Assembly: GCF_018129025.1 (NCBI RefSeq)
Contig: NZ_JAAEDI010000004.1
Span: 186,001-250,000, forward strand
Source: Neoroseomonas terrae
Lineage (GTDB): Bacteria > Pseudomonadota > Alphaproteobacteria > Acetobacterales > Acetobacteraceae
Direction of reading: 5' to 3'
DNA length: 64,000 nt
This document shows positions 35,890 through 45,521 of this stretch, one piece after another; position 1 is the stretch's first letter, and every line of letters begins with the position of its first letter. The position numbers were made by a program, and so were the translations under genes. The notes under the pieces were generated by a model. It saw only the letters and a program-made list of their open reading frames with translations, was not told the origin of the DNA and did not search any database.

Positions 35890-37116
35890 TCAGGCAGCGC
35901 GCACCAGCACGTGCCGCTTCCGCCCGGCCGACAGCTTCGCCGCGCCATCGGTCAGATCCGCCACGCTTACGGTCGCGGCCGCATCCGTCACGACGGCGTC
36001 GTTCAGCCGTAGCCCGTTCTGCGCGATCAGGCGCCGTGCTTCGCCCTTCGACCCGGCGAGCCCCGCCTGCACCGCAAGGTCGATGAAGGGGGCGGGCAGG
36101 GAAGCCGTGATGGTCGGCAGCGTATCGGCCGCGGCACCTTCCTCGAAGGCACGCCGCGCCGTCTCGGCGGCGGTGTCGGCGGCATCCCGGCCGTGCAGCA
36201 GGGCCGTCGCCTCGGTGGCGAGGATCTTCTTCGCGTCATTCACTTCCGCGCCTTGCAGCGCGCCGAGCCGGCGGACCTCGTCCATCGGCATCTCGGTGAA
36301 TAGGGCGAGGAAACGGCCGACATCGGCGTCCTCGGTGTTCCGCCAGAACTGCCAGTAGTCATAAGGGCTCAGGCGGTCCGGGTTCAGCCACACCGCGCCC
36401 GCCGCCGTCTTGCCCATCTTGGCACCCGAGGCGGTGGTCAGCAGCGGTGTCGTCAGCGCATGCGCCTCGCCGCCCGCCATGCGGCGGATCAGGTCGGCCC
36501 CCATGACGATGTTGCCCCACTGGTCCGACCCGCCCATCTGCAACGCCACGCCGTGCCGGCGGTGCAGCTCCAGGAAGTCGTAGGACTGCAGCAGCATGTA
36601 GTTGAATTCGAGGAAGCTGAACGGCTGGTCGCGCTCCAGCCGGTTCCGCACGCTGTCCATCGTCAGCATGCGGTTCACGCTGAAATGCCGGCCGACATCG
36701 CGCAGGAAGGGGATGTAGCGCAGCTCATCCAGCCATTCCGCGTTGTCGAGCATCAATGCGCCGGCCTTGAAGTCCAGCAGCGCGTCGAAGGTGCGGCGGA
36801 TGCCGACCTTGTTCACCTCGATGGTCTCGTCGGAGAGCAGCGGGCGCTGCTCGTCGCGGAAGGACGGGTCGCCGACCTTGGTGGTGCCGCCGCCGATCAG
36901 CGCGATCGGCTTGCCGCCGGTCTTCTGCAACAGGCGCAGCAGCATCGTCGGCATCAGGTGGCCGACATGCAGGCTGTCGGCCGTGCAGTCATAGCCGATA
37001 TAGGCAGTGAGCCCACCCTTCAGCAGGGCCGCATCCAGCGCCGCCTCGTCGGTGGTCTGGTGGATGTAGCCGCGTTCCTTGGCAATGCGCAGGAAATCGC
37101 TGTTCGGGCCGGTCAT
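35890..37116 (-). CDS. tyrS: Tyrosyl-tRNA synthetase
   Basis: 408 residues. HIGH-type HVGH motif at 50-53 in [12 protein letters not shown]; tyrosine pocket [15 protein letters not shown] motif as [13 protein letters not shown] near 240, a variant normal for Tyr[16 protein letters not shown] gives the Gln/Asp tyrosine contacts, and the C-terminal S4 RNA-binding domain is [19 protein letters not shown]. The start at 37116 opens [20 protein letters not shown]. Divergent from anmK with 63 bases between the starts. The antisense frames in this region are artefacts. Confidence 0.97.
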   Translation of the reverse strand: MTGPNSDFLRIAKERGYIHQTTDEAALDAALLKGGLTAYIGYDCTADSLHVGHLMPTMLLRLLQKTGGKPIALIGGGTTKVGDPSFRDEQRPLLSDETIEVNKVGIRRTFDALLDFKAGALMLDNAEWLDELRYIPFLRDVGRHFSVNRMLTMDSVRNRLERDQPFSFLEFNYMLLQSYDFLELHRRHGVALQMGGSDQWGNIVMGADLIRRMAGGEAHALTTPLLTTASGAKMGKTAAGAVWLNPDRLSPYDYWQFWRNTEDADVGRFLALFTEMPMDEVRRLGALQGAEVNDAKKILATEATALLHGRDAADTAAETARRAFEEGAAADTLPTITASLPAPFIDLAVQAGLAGSKGEARRLIAQNGLRLNDAVVTDAAATVSVADLTDGAAKLSAGRKRHVLVRAA

Positions 37117-37179
37117 TGTCACATCCTGTTCACGCCGGGACTTCCGCCGGAAGGGCTGGGGGGCTAGCACGTTGCCCGC

Positions 37180-38277
37180 ATGCTGAGAACCATCGGGCTG
37201 ATGAGCGGGACCTCGCTGGACGGGGTGGATGCCGCCTACCTCGAAACGGACGGTGAGACGATCGGGCGGATCGGCCCCCGGCTGACCCTGCCCTACGACC
37301 CGGCTCTGCGCCGGGCGCTGCGCGGGCTGCTGGACCGAGCCGATACCCTGGCCGGGGATGACCCGGAGCTGCTGGACGCCGTGAAGCGCCTGACCGACCG
37401 CCACGGGGAGGCCGTTGAGGCGCTGCGCCTCGATGCCGACCTGATCGGCTTCCACGGCCAGACCATCCTGCACCGGCCGCCGGTCGCGGGGCGGAACTTC
37501 ACGCCGTTCACCTGGCAGGTGGGGGATGCGGTGTCGCTGGCGAAGCGAACGGGGATGACGGTCGCCCATGATTTCCGCAGCGCCGATGTCGCGGCGGGCG
37601 GGCAGGGGGCGCCGCTGGTGCCGGTGTTCCACCGCGCGCTCGCCGCGCCGCTTCCGAAGCCCCTCGCGATCCTGAACCTGGGCGGCGTCGGCAACGTCAC
37701 CTGGCTGGGGCCGGATGGCGAGATGCTGGCCTTCGACACCGGCCCGGCGAACGGCCCGCTGGACGATTGGGCGCGGCAGCATACGGGGAAGGACTACGAC
37801 GCGGCAGGCAAGCTCGCGCTGGCGGGCCAGGCGGACGGCGCCGTGCTGGGGCGGCTGATGGCGCATCGGTATCTGACCGCGCCGCCGCCGAAATCGCTCG
37901 ACCGGCTGGATTTCGACCGGGCCTTGAAGGAGGCAGGGGCAGCGGAGCTCTCGGCCGCCGACGGCGCGGCGACGCTCTGCGCCTTCTGCGCCGTGTGCGT
38001 CGCGGCGGCGGCGCGGCTGTTCCCGGAACCGCCGCTGCAATGGCTTGTCGCTGGCGGTGGCCGGCGGAACCCCGCGATCATGAAGGCACTCGCCGGCGCA
38101 CTGGAGGAACCGGTGCGGCCGGTGGAGGTCGCAGGGTGGGACGGGGATGCGCTGGAGGCACAGGCCTTCGGGCTGCTGGCGGCGCGGGTGGCGCGGAAGA
38201 TGCCGATCACCTTTCCCGGGACGACTGGGGCGCCGCGGGCGCTGACCGGGGGGCGGATCGTGGGATCGCTGCTGTAG
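37180..38277 (+). CDS. anmK: Anhydro-N-acetylmuramic acid kinase
   Basis: 365 residues. Opens [25 protein letters not shown], the ATP-binding signature of AnmK, with the [11 protein letters not shown] and [32 protein letters not shown] segments of the substrate site. It phosphorylates 1,6-anhydro-MurNAc during cell-wall recycling, usually feeding MurQ. Divergent from tyrS. A common arrangement in alphaproteobacteria. Confidence 0.95.
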   Translation: MLRTIGLMSGTSLDGVDAAYLETDGETIGRIGPRLTLPYDPALRRALRGLLDRADTLAGDDPELLDAVKRLTDRHGEAVEALRLDADLIGFHGQTILHRPPVAGRNFTPFTWQVGDAVSLAKRTGMTVAHDFRSADVAAGGQGAPLVPVFHRALAAPLPKPLAILNLGGVGNVTWLGPDGEMLAFDTGPANGPLDDWARQHTGKDYDAAGKLALAGQADGAVLGRLMAHRYLTAPPPKSLDRLDFDRALKEAGAAELSAADGAATLCAFCAVCVAAAARLFPEPPLQWLVAGGGRRNPAIMKALAGALEEPVRPVEVAGWDGDALEAQAFGLLAARVARKMPITFPGTTGAPRALTGGRIVGSLL

Positions 38278-38448
38278 CCACGATTCCAAGGCATGTTGCG
38301 CCGCAAAAGACAGCATGCGACGCTCGTAGCGATGACGCCTCGCGCCGACCGGCCCACGCCGCCCTGACCTGACGGAACCCGATTCCGTCCCGCCGTCCGC
38401 GATCGTCGCGTGGCGGCCCTGCCGCGTGCCCTTTCCAGAGTTCCCGTC

Positions 38449-39921
38449 ATGTCCTTGTCCAAGCTGCGCGACGAATGGTCGCCCAACGTCACGCGCGACC
38501 TGCTCGCCGGCACCGTCGTCGCCCTCGCCCTGATCCCCGAGGCGATCGCCTTCTCCATCATCGCGGGGGTCGACCCGAAGCTCGGCCTCTATGCCTCGTT
38601 CTGGATCGCCATCGTCACCGCGATCACGGGCGGCCGGCCGGCGATGATTTCGGCGGCGACCGGTGCAACGGCGCTCGTCATGGTGACGCTGGTCCGCGAC
38701 CACGGAGTGGACTACCTGTTCGCCGCCACCGTGCTGACCGGGGTGCTGCAGATCGCCGCGCGGTTCCTGCGGCTCGGCGACCTGATGCGCTTCGTCTCGC
38801 GCTCGGTCGTCACGGGCTTCGTCAATGCGCTCGCCATCCTGATCTTCCTCGCGCAGATGCCGGAGGTGATCGGCATGGGCTGGCAGGTCTACGCCATGGT
38901 CGCGGTCGGGCTCGCCATCATCTACCTGCTGCCGCGCGTGACGAATGCCGTGCCCTCGGCGCTGGTGACGATCGTGTTGCTGACGGTGGTAACGATCGCC
39001 GCGGGCTGGGACTTCCGCACCGTGGGCGACATGGGGCAACTGCCGACGGAATTCCCCGGCTTCGCGCTGCCTAGCGTGCCTTTCAACCTCGAGACGCTGC
39101 GCATCGTCCTGCCCTATGCGGCGACGCTCGCGATGATCGGGCTGCTTGAAAGCCTGATGACGGCCGCGATCATCGACGAGATGACCGACACCACCTCCGA
39201 CAAGAACCGCGAATGCAGCGGGCAGGGGCTGGGCAACATCGTCTCCGGCCTGTTCGGCGGCATGGCGGGCTGCGCGATGATCGGCCAGTCGGTGATCAAC
39301 GTCTCCTCCGGCGGGCGGGGGCGGCTGTCCTGCCTGTGGGCCGGCGGCTTCCTGCTGTTCCTCGTGCTCGTCCTCGGCGACTGGGTGAGGCAGATCCCGA
39401 TGCCGGCGCTGGTCGCGGTGATGATCATGGTCTCGATCAACACCTTCCAGTGGCGGTCGCTGCGGACGCTGGTGACGCATCCGAGATCGTCCAGCATCGT
39501 GATGCTGGCGACCGTCGTCGTCGTGGTCCTGACGCATGACCTTGCCAAGGGCGTGCTGGTCGGCGTCATCCTCTCGGGGCTGTTCTTCGCGCAGAAGGTC
39601 TCGCGCTTCTTCGGCGTCTCATCGGCACTGGAAGGTGGTGTGCGGCGCTACCGCGTGACCGGACAAATATTCTTCGCGACCGCCGAGGCGTTCCACGCCG
39701 CCTTCGACTTCCGCGAACCGCTGGACGCCGTGGTGATCGACGTCCAGGCCGCGCATTTCTGGGACATCACCGCGATCAACGCGCTGGACCGCGTGGTGCT
39801 GAAGTTCCGCCACCACGGCATTCCCGTGGAGATCGCCGGCATGAACGAGGCGAGCCGCACGCTGGTCGACAGGCTCGCCCGGCACGACAAGGCCGACGCG
39901 TTGCCGACGGGAGGGCACTGA
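38449..39921 (+). CDS. SulP family inorganic anion transporter with STAS domain
   Basis: 490 residues. About ten to twelve hydrophobic helices over 1-390, opening [49 protein letters not shown], with the SulP signature [22 protein letters not shown] near 62-83. A C-terminal STAS domain of about 100 residues starts near [16 protein letters not shown]. It likely moves sulfate, bicarbonate or another anion. The ATG at 38449 is used; a GTG at 38410 in frame is less likely. The HD gene begins just after the stop (39924), so they may be co-transcribed. Confidence 0.9.
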   Translation: MSLSKLRDEWSPNVTRDLLAGTVVALALIPEAIAFSIIAGVDPKLGLYASFWIAIVTAITGGRPAMISAATGATALVMVTLVRDHGVDYLFAATVLTGVLQIAARFLRLGDLMRFVSRSVVTGFVNALAILIFLAQMPEVIGMGWQVYAMVAVGLAIIYLLPRVTNAVPSALVTIVLLTVVTIAAGWDFRTVGDMGQLPTEFPGFALPSVPFNLETLRIVLPYAATLAMIGLLESLMTAAIIDEMTDTTSDKNRECSGQGLGNIVSGLFGGMAGCAMIGQSVINVSSGGRGRLSCLWAGGFLLFLVLVLGDWVRQIPMPALVAVMIMVSINTFQWRSLRTLVTHPRSSSIVMLATVVVVVLTHDLAKGVLVGVILSGLFFAQKVSRFFGVSSALEGGVRRYRVTGQIFFATAEAFHAAFDFREPLDAVVIDVQAAHFWDITAINALDRVVLKFRHHGIPVEIAGMNEASRTLVDRLARHDKADALPTGGH

Positions 39922-39923
39922 CG

Positions 39924-40487
39924 ATGACCGCGGAGGACATCGCCCGCACGCTCGCCTTCCTGCGGGAGGCCGAGCGCCTGAAGGACGTGCTACGATCCGG
40001 ACGCACCAGCGGCGGCCGGCCGGAAAGCACGGCCGAACACACGTGGCGCCTGTGCCTGATGGTGCTGGTCTTCGCCCGCGAACTGCCGGGGATCGACCTC
40101 GCGCGGCTGTTTCGGATCTGCGTCGTCCACGATCTGGGGGAGGCGCTGTCCGGCGACGTGCCGGCAGTGGACCAGGCGCCGGACGATGGGCGTGCGGCGC
40201 GTGAGCGCGCCGACCTCGAGGCCCTGGTAGCGCCGCTGCCCGACGATATCCGCACCGGGATCCTGTCCCTCGCCGCGGAGTACGAGGCGGGGGCAACCCC
40301 GGAGGCCGTCCTCGCCAAGGGCTTCGACAAGCTGGAGACGATCCTGCAGCACAGCCAGGGCGCGAATGCGCCCGGCTTCGACTACGCCTTCAACCTCGAC
40401 TACGGGCGGTCGCGCACCGATGCGCATCCGCTCCTCGCCGCGATCCGCGAGCAGATCGACGCGGCGACGCGCACGCGGATGGGCTGA
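39924..40487 (+). CDS. HD domain phosphohydrolase (YfbR-like)
   Basis: 187 residues with an HD-family metal site: His in STAEHTWRLCLMVLV, the HD pair in CVVHDLGEALSGDVP and a later Asp in FDKLETILQH. This pattern fits the 5'-deoxynucleotidase YfbR group, acting on dNMPs. It starts two bases after the SulP gene stop, so it is probably co-transcribed. Its substrate is inferred from the family only. Confidence 0.82.
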   Translation: MTAEDIARTLAFLREAERLKDVLRSGRTSGGRPESTAEHTWRLCLMVLVFARELPGIDLARLFRICVVHDLGEALSGDVPAVDQAPDDGRAARERADLEALVAPLPDDIRTGILSLAAEYEAGATPEAVLAKGFDKLETILQHSQGANAPGFDYAFNLDYGRSRTDAHPLLAAIREQIDAATRTRMG

Positions 40488-40491
40488 CGCT

Positions 40492-41391
40492 TCATCCCGC
40501 GAGCGACGGCAACCCCCGCCCCAGCCGCTCCAGGATCGCCGCCCCCAACGAATGCGGCTCGACGCAGGGCCGCCGCGGATGGACCGCCGCGATCCCCGCC
40601 CGCGTCGCGAAGAACGGCTTGCCATAGGCGGCGAAGTGCTCCGCCGTGCGCGGCATCATCATGAAGGTCGCGAGCGGCAGGACGGAACGATGCAGCGCCT
40701 CCGCGGCATCCTCGTCGCCGGCGTCCATCAAGTCCCAGATGCGCGCCTGCACGTCGAAGACGTCGGGGGCAGGGATCATCCCCGCGCAGCCGATCCGGTG
40801 CGTATCCGTCAGCTCAAGCCCCGCCAGCCCGTTGAAGATCGAGAACGCCCCCTCGGTCTCCTCGATCAGCCGCTGAACGTACAGGATCGGCCCTTCACCC
40901 TTCATCATGCGGAACTGCGGGTGGTGGCGGTTCAGCGTGCGCAGCGCCGAAGCCGACAGGGCGACGTCCATCATCGACGGATTGTTCTGCGGTCCGCAGG
41001 GGATCGACACGCCTTCGGCCAACGCACCCATGAAGCGGATCAGCGCGGCCTCGTTCATGCCCGCCATCTGCGGCGGCTGCAGCACCAGCCAGGCCGCACC
41101 GGCCGCCTCCGCCGCGCGGGCAACCTCCAGCGCCGCGGCCACGCCCGATTCGTTCACCGTCACGGCCACAGGCACGCGGCCGGCTACATCCTCCAGCACC
41201 CAGTCGATGATCGTGCGCCGTTCCTCCAACGTCAGCTTGTGGAACTCCGTGACGAGCCCGAGCACGGCGATGCCGTGCGCGCCGCCGCGGATGCAGGCTT
41301 CGACCTGCGCGCGCATCGCCGCGCGGTCGAGCCGTTCTTCCACATCGAAGAAGGCATAGAGGATCGGCCAGACGCCTCGGAACGCCGCCAC
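40492..41391 (-). CDS. DapA-like aldolase family protein with atypical active site
   Basis: 299 residues from a GTG start at 41391. That start has GGAAGG 9 bases upstream overlapping the stop of the Bug receptor gene, while upstream in-frame ATGs would lie inside that gene. The TIM-barrel dihydrodipicolinate synthase/N-acetylneuraminate lyase family has a Schiff-base Lys, here Lys164 in FRMMKGEGP. At the catalytic tyrosine position the sequence reads GPQNNP, with Gln135 instead of Tyr. A subset of this family with QNxP is known; substrate uncertain, likely a keto acid aldol. Confidence 0.82.
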   Translation of the reverse strand: MAAFRGVWPILYAFFDVEERLDRAAMRAQVEACIRGGAHGIAVLGLVTEFHKLTLEERRTIIDWVLEDVAGRVPVAVTVNESGVAAALEVARAAEAAGAAWLVLQPPQMAGMNEAALIRFMGALAEGVSIPCGPQNNPSMMDVALSASALRTLNRHHPQFRMMKGEGPILYVQRLIEETEGAFSIFNGLAGLELTDTHRIGCAGMIPAPDVFDVQARIWDLMDAGDEDAAEALHRSVLPLATFMMMPRTAEHFAAYGKPFFATRAGIAAVHPRRPCVEPHSLGAAILERLGRGLPSLAG

Positions 41392-41395
41392 GGCC

Positions 41396-42358
41396 TCAAT
41401 CCTTCCAGGGATGCCGGTTCCACAGCGCCTGATAGCGGTCGCGCAACGCGACAAGTTCGGCGCGATAGGCTTCGGGGCCAAGGAAGCGCAGAGGCAAGCT
41501 CTGCTGCACGGCTAGGCGCTGGAACTCCGGGTCGTCCACCGTGCGGCGCAGCGCCTGGGCGAGGCGCGCCATCACGTCCGGCGGCACGCCGGCGGGTGCC
41601 GCCATGCCGCGCATCGACCCTTCCACCACGTCGATCCCAAGGTCGCGCAGCGTTGGCACCTCGGCCGCGACCTCCCAGCGCGTGGCGCCCATCTGGGCGA
41701 GCGGGCGCAGAACGTCCTGGCGCCACTCGGCGATGCCCTCGGCCATGTTCATGACGGCGAGCGGGATCGCGCGGGAGAGCAGGTTCTGCTTGACCTGCGC
41801 CGAGCCGGCGAAGGGGATGTGCAGGAAGCGCGTGTTGGTCGCGCGCTCGATCGCGAGGATGGCCAGGTGATCATCCGAGCCGATGCCCGTGGTGCCGTAC
41901 CCGATGGATGCCGGCCGTTCACGCGCCGCGGTCAGCAGGCCCGCAAAATCGCGGATCGGGCTGTCCTTCAGCACCCACAGCCCGCCCGGATCGTCCACGA
42001 TGTTCGCGATCAGCGCGAAGTCGTCCAGCTTGAAGCGGGCCGGACGCTCGATCGGGATGGTCACGATGGTCGGCGTGTTGATGAAGCCGATCGTGTAGCC
42101 GTCGGGCCGCGCGCGGGCGAGCTCGCTGAACCCGATCTCGCCCCCCGCGCCAGGCCTGTTGAGCACCACCACCGGCTGGCCGAGGTCGCGTTCCATGAAG
42201 CGGGCGATGGTGCGCGCCGCCGTGTCGGTGCCGCCCCCGGCGGCAAAGGCGACGATCATCGTGATCTGCCGGTCGGGCCGCCATTCGCCCGGCTGGGCGT
42301 GTGCCAGGGCAGGCGTAGCGAGGGCAGCGGCGATCAGCCCACGGCGGCTGGTGGTCAT
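41396..42358 (-). CDS. Bug-family periplasmic solute receptor (TctC-like)
   Basis: 320 residues. Signal peptide with a twin Arg (TTSRRGLIAAALATPALAHAQ), cleavage near residue 21, then the Bug fold: VAFAAGGGTDTAARTIARFM, PVVVLNRPGAGGEIGFSELA, DGYTIGFINTP and IPFAGSAQVKQNLLS. It binds a carboxylate-type ligand in the periplasm and is normally tied to a tripartite transporter, but no TctA/TctB is nearby. It forms a unit with the DapA-like gene that follows it, so its ligand may be that enzyme's substrate. An operator-like inverted repeat lies upstream. Confidence 0.9.
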   Translation of the reverse strand: MTTSRRGLIAAALATPALAHAQPGEWRPDRQITMIVAFAAGGGTDTAARTIARFMERDLGQPVVVLNRPGAGGEIGFSELARARPDGYTIGFINTPTIVTIPIERPARFKLDDFALIANIVDDPGGLWVLKDSPIRDFAGLLTAARERPASIGYGTTGIGSDDHLAILAIERATNTRFLHIPFAGSAQVKQNLLSRAIPLAVMNMAEGIAEWRQDVLRPLAQMGATRWEVAAEVPTLRDLGIDVVEGSMRGMAAPAGVPPDVMARLAQALRRTVDDPEFQRLAVQQSLPLRFLGPEAYRAELVALRDRYQALWNRHPWKD

Positions 42359-42381
42359 GCGGTCGTCTCCCCAGGACGATT

Positions 42382-42398
42382 ATCGTTGTCGTAACGAT
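42382..42398 (-). promoter_or_regulatory. Operator-like inverted repeat upstream of the Bug/DapA-like unit
   Basis: Perfect 6-bp inverted repeat ATCGTT-GTCGT-AACGAT with a 5-base spacer, ending 23 bases before the start codon of the Bug receptor (42358). Its size and position fit a GntR- or LacI-type operator that controls the receptor/DapA-like pair. No regulator gene is adjacent, so the binding protein is unknown. Confidence 0.4.
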
Positions 42399-42650
42399 GC
42401 ACGCGCGCGGGCCGGACCGGAAGGGGGAAGCGATGTGGGACCGGCGGTACCAACCCAGTCCACCGGCGCGAGATGCAAAGCCCGGGCCTGGTGCGGAAAC
42501 GCGCTACGGACGCGACCGTACAACGTGCATGTCTCGGAATATTACGAATGCGATATATATCGCAGCCGCGTCAGCGCCGCCGGCGCAGGCTTCTGACAGA
42601 GGTTTCCCGAGCGGTGGCCGGCCCGGCCGAGGGCAGGCTCCGAACATGCG

Positions 42651-42675
42651 AAAGGCCGCCGGCATCCCGGCGGCC
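42651..42675 (-). terminator. Terminator of the alpha/beta hydrolase gene
   Basis: Perfect 9-bp stem, GGCCGCCGG at 42654-42662 and CCGGCGGCC at 42667-42675, loop of 4 bases. On the minus strand it is followed by three T (42653-42651). It lies about 70 bases past the stop of the hydrolase. Confidence 0.65.
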
Positions 42676-42743
42676 CTTCGAATAGCCACTACCCCCGACC
42701 CGATGGCCCCGCATCGGATCGAAAATGCAGTGCGGCCAGGTTG

Positions 42744-43412
42744 TCAGTCGGCGGCGATCGCCATGCGGCCGCGGTTCAGCACGCCCATGACGTGGTCCTC
42801 GGCGGCGTCCACGACCTTGTCCGTCTGGTCCGGCGTGTAGACATGCCCGGCACCCGGCATCACGCGGTAGTCGATCGTGATACCCTTCTGGGTGTTCAGC
42901 TTGTCCACCAGCTTCCGCACCGACGGCTCCGGCACCAGCTCGTCATCCGCGCCGTGGAAGATCAGCCCGTTGCAGGGGCAGGGGGCGAGGAAGCCGAAAT
43001 CGTAGTGCGAGGCCGGCGCGCTGATGGAGATGAAGCCGCCCATCTCGGGGCGCCGCATCAGCACCTGCATGCCGACATAGGCGCCGAAGGAATAGCCGGC
43101 CACCCAGAGCATCGAGGCGTTGGGGTTCACCGCCTGGAGGAAGTCGAGCCCCGAACAGGCATCCGACACTTCCCCGATCCCGCCATCATAGCGGCCCTGG
43201 CTGCGCCCGACGCCGCGGTAGTTGAAGCGGAGGACGGAAAAGCCCATCGCCTGGAAGCGCTGGTAGAGGCTGTAGCTGACCCGGTTGTTCATGGTCCCGC
43301 CGTGTAGCGGGTGGGGATGAAGGATCAGCGCGACCGGGGCATTGGGCCGTTTCGAGTGATGGTATCGTCCCTCGAGCCGGCCATCCGGCCCGGCGAACAT
43401 GACCTCGGGCAT
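42744..43412 (-). CDS. Alpha/beta hydrolase (dienelactone hydrolase-like)
   Basis: 222 residues. Nucleophile elbow GYSFG with Ser108, oxyanion HPHPLHGGT near 32-40, acidic residue in FHGADDELVPEPS and His in MPGAGHVYT. NYRGVGRSQGRYDGGIGE is characteristic of this small hydrolase group. It is transcribed away from the iscR gene, and in related genomes this hydrolase is often next to that regulator. Function unknown; it is cytoplasmic. The start at 43412 (MPEVMFAGPDG) is preferred over further upstream ATGs that lack conserved sequence. Confidence 0.85.
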   Translation of the reverse strand: MPEVMFAGPDGRLEGRYHHSKRPNAPVALILHPHPLHGGTMNNRVSYSLYQRFQAMGFSVLRFNYRGVGRSQGRYDGGIGEVSDACSGLDFLQAVNPNASMLWVAGYSFGAYVGMQVLMRRPEMGGFISISAPASHYDFGFLAPCPCNGLIFHGADDELVPEPSVRKLVDKLNTQKGITIDYRVMPGAGHVYTPDQTDKVVDAAEDHVMGVLNRGRMAIAAD

Positions 43413-43802
43413 CGTGTGTTCAGTCCAATGCGCTTGCCGCAGGCCGTGCCATCTCGCCCGCCCCCGACGGGGCCTGGGCCGGATTGGGCGGCGACCTGCC
43501 GCAGTTTGGGGGACCCCGCACGATGGCGCCGGGGGGTGGACGCCGGCCATGAAACGCCTTACGCCGCCGGAATTGTTGACTGCGACGGTCGGAATATCTA
43601 GCGTCGATCCGGTTCCTGGCCCGCAACGCGCGAACCTGCGGCATCGACAAACTGGCTGCGTTCCATAGTGCCCTGGGGGAGGTCCCCGTGTCCCAGGGCT
43701 GCCGCACTATATGGGAACGGGTCGGCGATCGCATAACAGAATCGCCATACTGTGCCCATGTGTGTGTGTCGGATCAGGGTTGCGAGGAGAGCGGAGTAGG
43801 TC
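43413..43802. other. Control region between divergent hydrolase and iscR-like genes
   Basis: 390 bases, no supported gene. It should hold promoters for both directions. A CCCTGGG/CCCAGGG inverted repeat is at 43671-43698. AGGAGAG is close to the iscR-like start and is its ribosome site. No clear IscR binding box could be recognised by eye. Confidence 0.5.
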
Positions 43803-44285
43803 ATGCGCCTGTCCACCCGCGGACGATATGCCGTCATGGCCCTCGTTGAAATGGCCGCACGCGAGGGCCGTTCTGAAGGCTGCATCGACGGGAAGCCCGT
43901 TACTCTCACCGATATTGCTGCTGCGCAGCATTTGTCTGTTGCTTATCTGGAACAATTATTCGGCCGTCTCCGGCGCGCCGGCCTCGTCGCCTCCGCCCGC
44001 GGCCCCGGCGGCGGCTACCGCCTCGCCCGTCGGGCATGCGCCATCCCCATCGCCGAGATCCTGGACGCCGCCGATGAACCCATCATCGCGACCCGCTGCG
44101 AGGATGGCGGCCCCGGCTGCCTCGGCGGACTGCGCTGCCTGACGCACGACCTCTGGGCGGAACTCGGCGACCAGATCAGGCTGTTCCTCGGCGCCATGAC
44201 GTTGGCCGACGTTGTGGATGGCTGCGTAACCGGCCGCGCCCGCCCGCCCGCCGGTCGCGAGGCGGCCGCGACCGACCCGCGATGA
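43803..44285 (+). CDS. iscR: Rrf2-family iron-sulfur transcription regulator (IscR-like)
   Basis: 160 residues. Winged-helix domain MRLSTRGRYAVMALVEMA, then VTLTDIAAAQHLSVAYLEQLFGRLRRAGLV and RGPGGGYRLAR. The cluster cysteines are 99, 106 and 112. Their spacing is six and five residues between them, one more than the E. coli spacing. It should repress and sense cluster supply in an Fe-S operon. The stop overlaps the first cysteine desulfurase (ATGA at 44282-44285). The hydrolase is divergent. Confidence 0.88.
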   Translation: MRLSTRGRYAVMALVEMAAREGRSEGCIDGKPVTLTDIAAAQHLSVAYLEQLFGRLRRAGLVASARGPGGGYRLARRACAIPIAEILDAADEPIIATRCEDGGPGCLGGLRCLTHDLWAELGDQIRLFLGAMTLADVVDGCVTGRARPPAGREAAATDPR

Positions 44286-45361
44286 GCCTCGCGCTCGACG
44301 CCAACGCGACCGAGCCTCTGCGGCCGGACGCACGGGCGGCCGTCCTCGGGGCACTCGACCTGCCGGGCAACCCTTCTTCGGTCCATGCCGAGGGCCGTGC
44401 CGCGCGGCGCGCGCTGGAGGATGCACGCGGCAGCCTCGCCAAGCGCTTCGGTGCCCGTCCGCAGGACGTCGTCTTCACCGCCGGCGGCACCGAGGCGAAT
44501 GCGCTGGCGATCCGCGGCCTCGCCGGCGACCGCCGCATCCTGGCCGGCGCCACGGAGCATCCCGCCGTGCTGCGCGCCGCTCCCGACGCCGCGCTGCTGC
44601 CGGTCCGGCCGGACGGGACCATCGACCTCGGCGCGCTCGACGCCACGCTCGCCGCCGGTGGACCGGCGCTGGTTTGCCTGATGGCCGCGAACAACGAGAC
44701 CGGCGTCCTCCACCCGATCGAGGCGGCGGCCGAGATCTGCCGGCGCCATGGCGCGCTGCTCCATGTCGATGCCGTGCAGGCGGCCGGCCGCGTGGCGCTG
44801 CCGGCCGGCGCGGACAGCATCGCGCTGTCCGGCCATAAGCTTGGCGGCCCCAAAGGGGCGGGGGCGCTGCTGCTGCGCCCGGGCCTCGACGTCGCCCCTC
44901 TGATCGCGGGGGGTGGCCAGGAACGGGGCCGGCGCGGTGGCACTGAGCCCCTGCCGGCTATTGCCGGCTTTGCCGCCGCCGCGGAGGCGGCGACCGAGCC
45001 AACCGCGGCCCGCCTGGCGCCAATCCGCGACGCCATCGAGGCGGCCCTTGCCGGGGAGGCGCTGTTCCCCGGCCGGCTGGCGCCGCGGCTGCCCAACACG
45101 ACGTCGATCCTGCTGCCTGGCGTGCCGGCCGAGACGCAGGTGATCGCCCTGGATCTCGCGGGCGTCCGCGTCTCCGCCGGCTCGGCCTGTTCCTCCGGGA
45201 AGGTCGCTGCGTCGCATGTGCTGGCAGCGATGGGCCTCGGCGCGGATGCCGGCTGTGCCATCCGCGTGTCGCTGCCGTGGAACACGCCGGATGATGCGGC
45301 GCCGCGCTTCATTGAGGCGTGGCGGCGCATGCGCGATCGGGTCAGGCCGCGGGCCGCATGA
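44282..45361 (+). CDS. Cysteine desulfurase, first copy (NifS/IscS-like)
   Basis: 359 residues. PLP lysine is Lys186 in SGHKLGGPKGAG, with the PLP aspartate in LHVDAVQAAGR and the sulfur-carrying Cys303 in SAGSACSSGKV. It differs from the second copy at 49894: shorter and with a shortened N-terminal lobe (LDANATEPLRPDARAAV). It makes a persulfide for clusters or thiolation. It is coupled to the IscR-like gene by ATGA. The proximal hairpin after its end may stop transcription before the next genes. Confidence 0.9.
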   Translation: MSLALDANATEPLRPDARAAVLGALDLPGNPSSVHAEGRAARRALEDARGSLAKRFGARPQDVVFTAGGTEANALAIRGLAGDRRILAGATEHPAVLRAAPDAALLPVRPDGTIDLGALDATLAAGGPALVCLMAANNETGVLHPIEAAAEICRRHGALLHVDAVQAAGRVALPAGADSIALSGHKLGGPKGAGALLLRPGLDVAPLIAGGGQERGRRGGTEPLPAIAGFAAAAEAATEPTAARLAPIRDAIEAALAGEALFPGRLAPRLPNTTSILLPGVPAETQVIALDLAGVRVSAGSACSSGKVAASHVLAAMGLGADAGCAIRVSLPWNTPDDAAPRFIEAWRRMRDRVRPRAA

Positions 45362-45372
45362 TGGCGATGCGG

Positions 45373-45394
45373 GGGAGAGCAGGCTCTCTCTCCC
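45373..45394 (+). terminator. Hairpin after cysteine desulfurase 1
   Basis: GGGAGAG at 45373-45379 and CTCTCCC at 45388-45394, 8-base loop, shortly after the desulfurase stop. There is no T run, so a factor-dependent or weak terminator is more likely than a strong intrinsic one. Confidence 0.45.
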
Positions 45395-45521
45395 GCCTGC
45401 CTTCCAGCGGGACCGCGGCGACCATCCTGTCGGTGCGCAAGGTCGGGTTGTTGATCTCGTCCTTGCTCACCGGCCCGGTGTCGGCGCTTGGCGCATCGTG
45501 CGGAAGCAGGGCCCGCCAGGG

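Larger units (their letters stand above)
42359..42743. other. Intergenic region: operator-like repeat and terminator, no gene
   Basis: 385 bases between the Bug receptor start and the end of the alpha/beta hydrolase. It contains an operator-like inverted repeat at 42382-42398 and a terminator-like hairpin at 42654-42675. The rest shows no credible frame. The stretch around 42530-42560 is locally AT-rich (attacgaatgcgatatatat), possibly promoter sequence. Confidence 0.6.

Noticed and set aside
35890..37116. KMGKT instead of KMSKS in tyrosyl-tRNA synthetase
   Set aside because: This variant is usual for TyrRS (E. coli has KFGKT) and does not indicate loss of function.
37117..39537. Very long minus-strand extension of the tyrS frame
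   Set aside because: It passes through anmK and the SulP gene, both with complete family motifs on the plus strand. tyrS begins at 37116.
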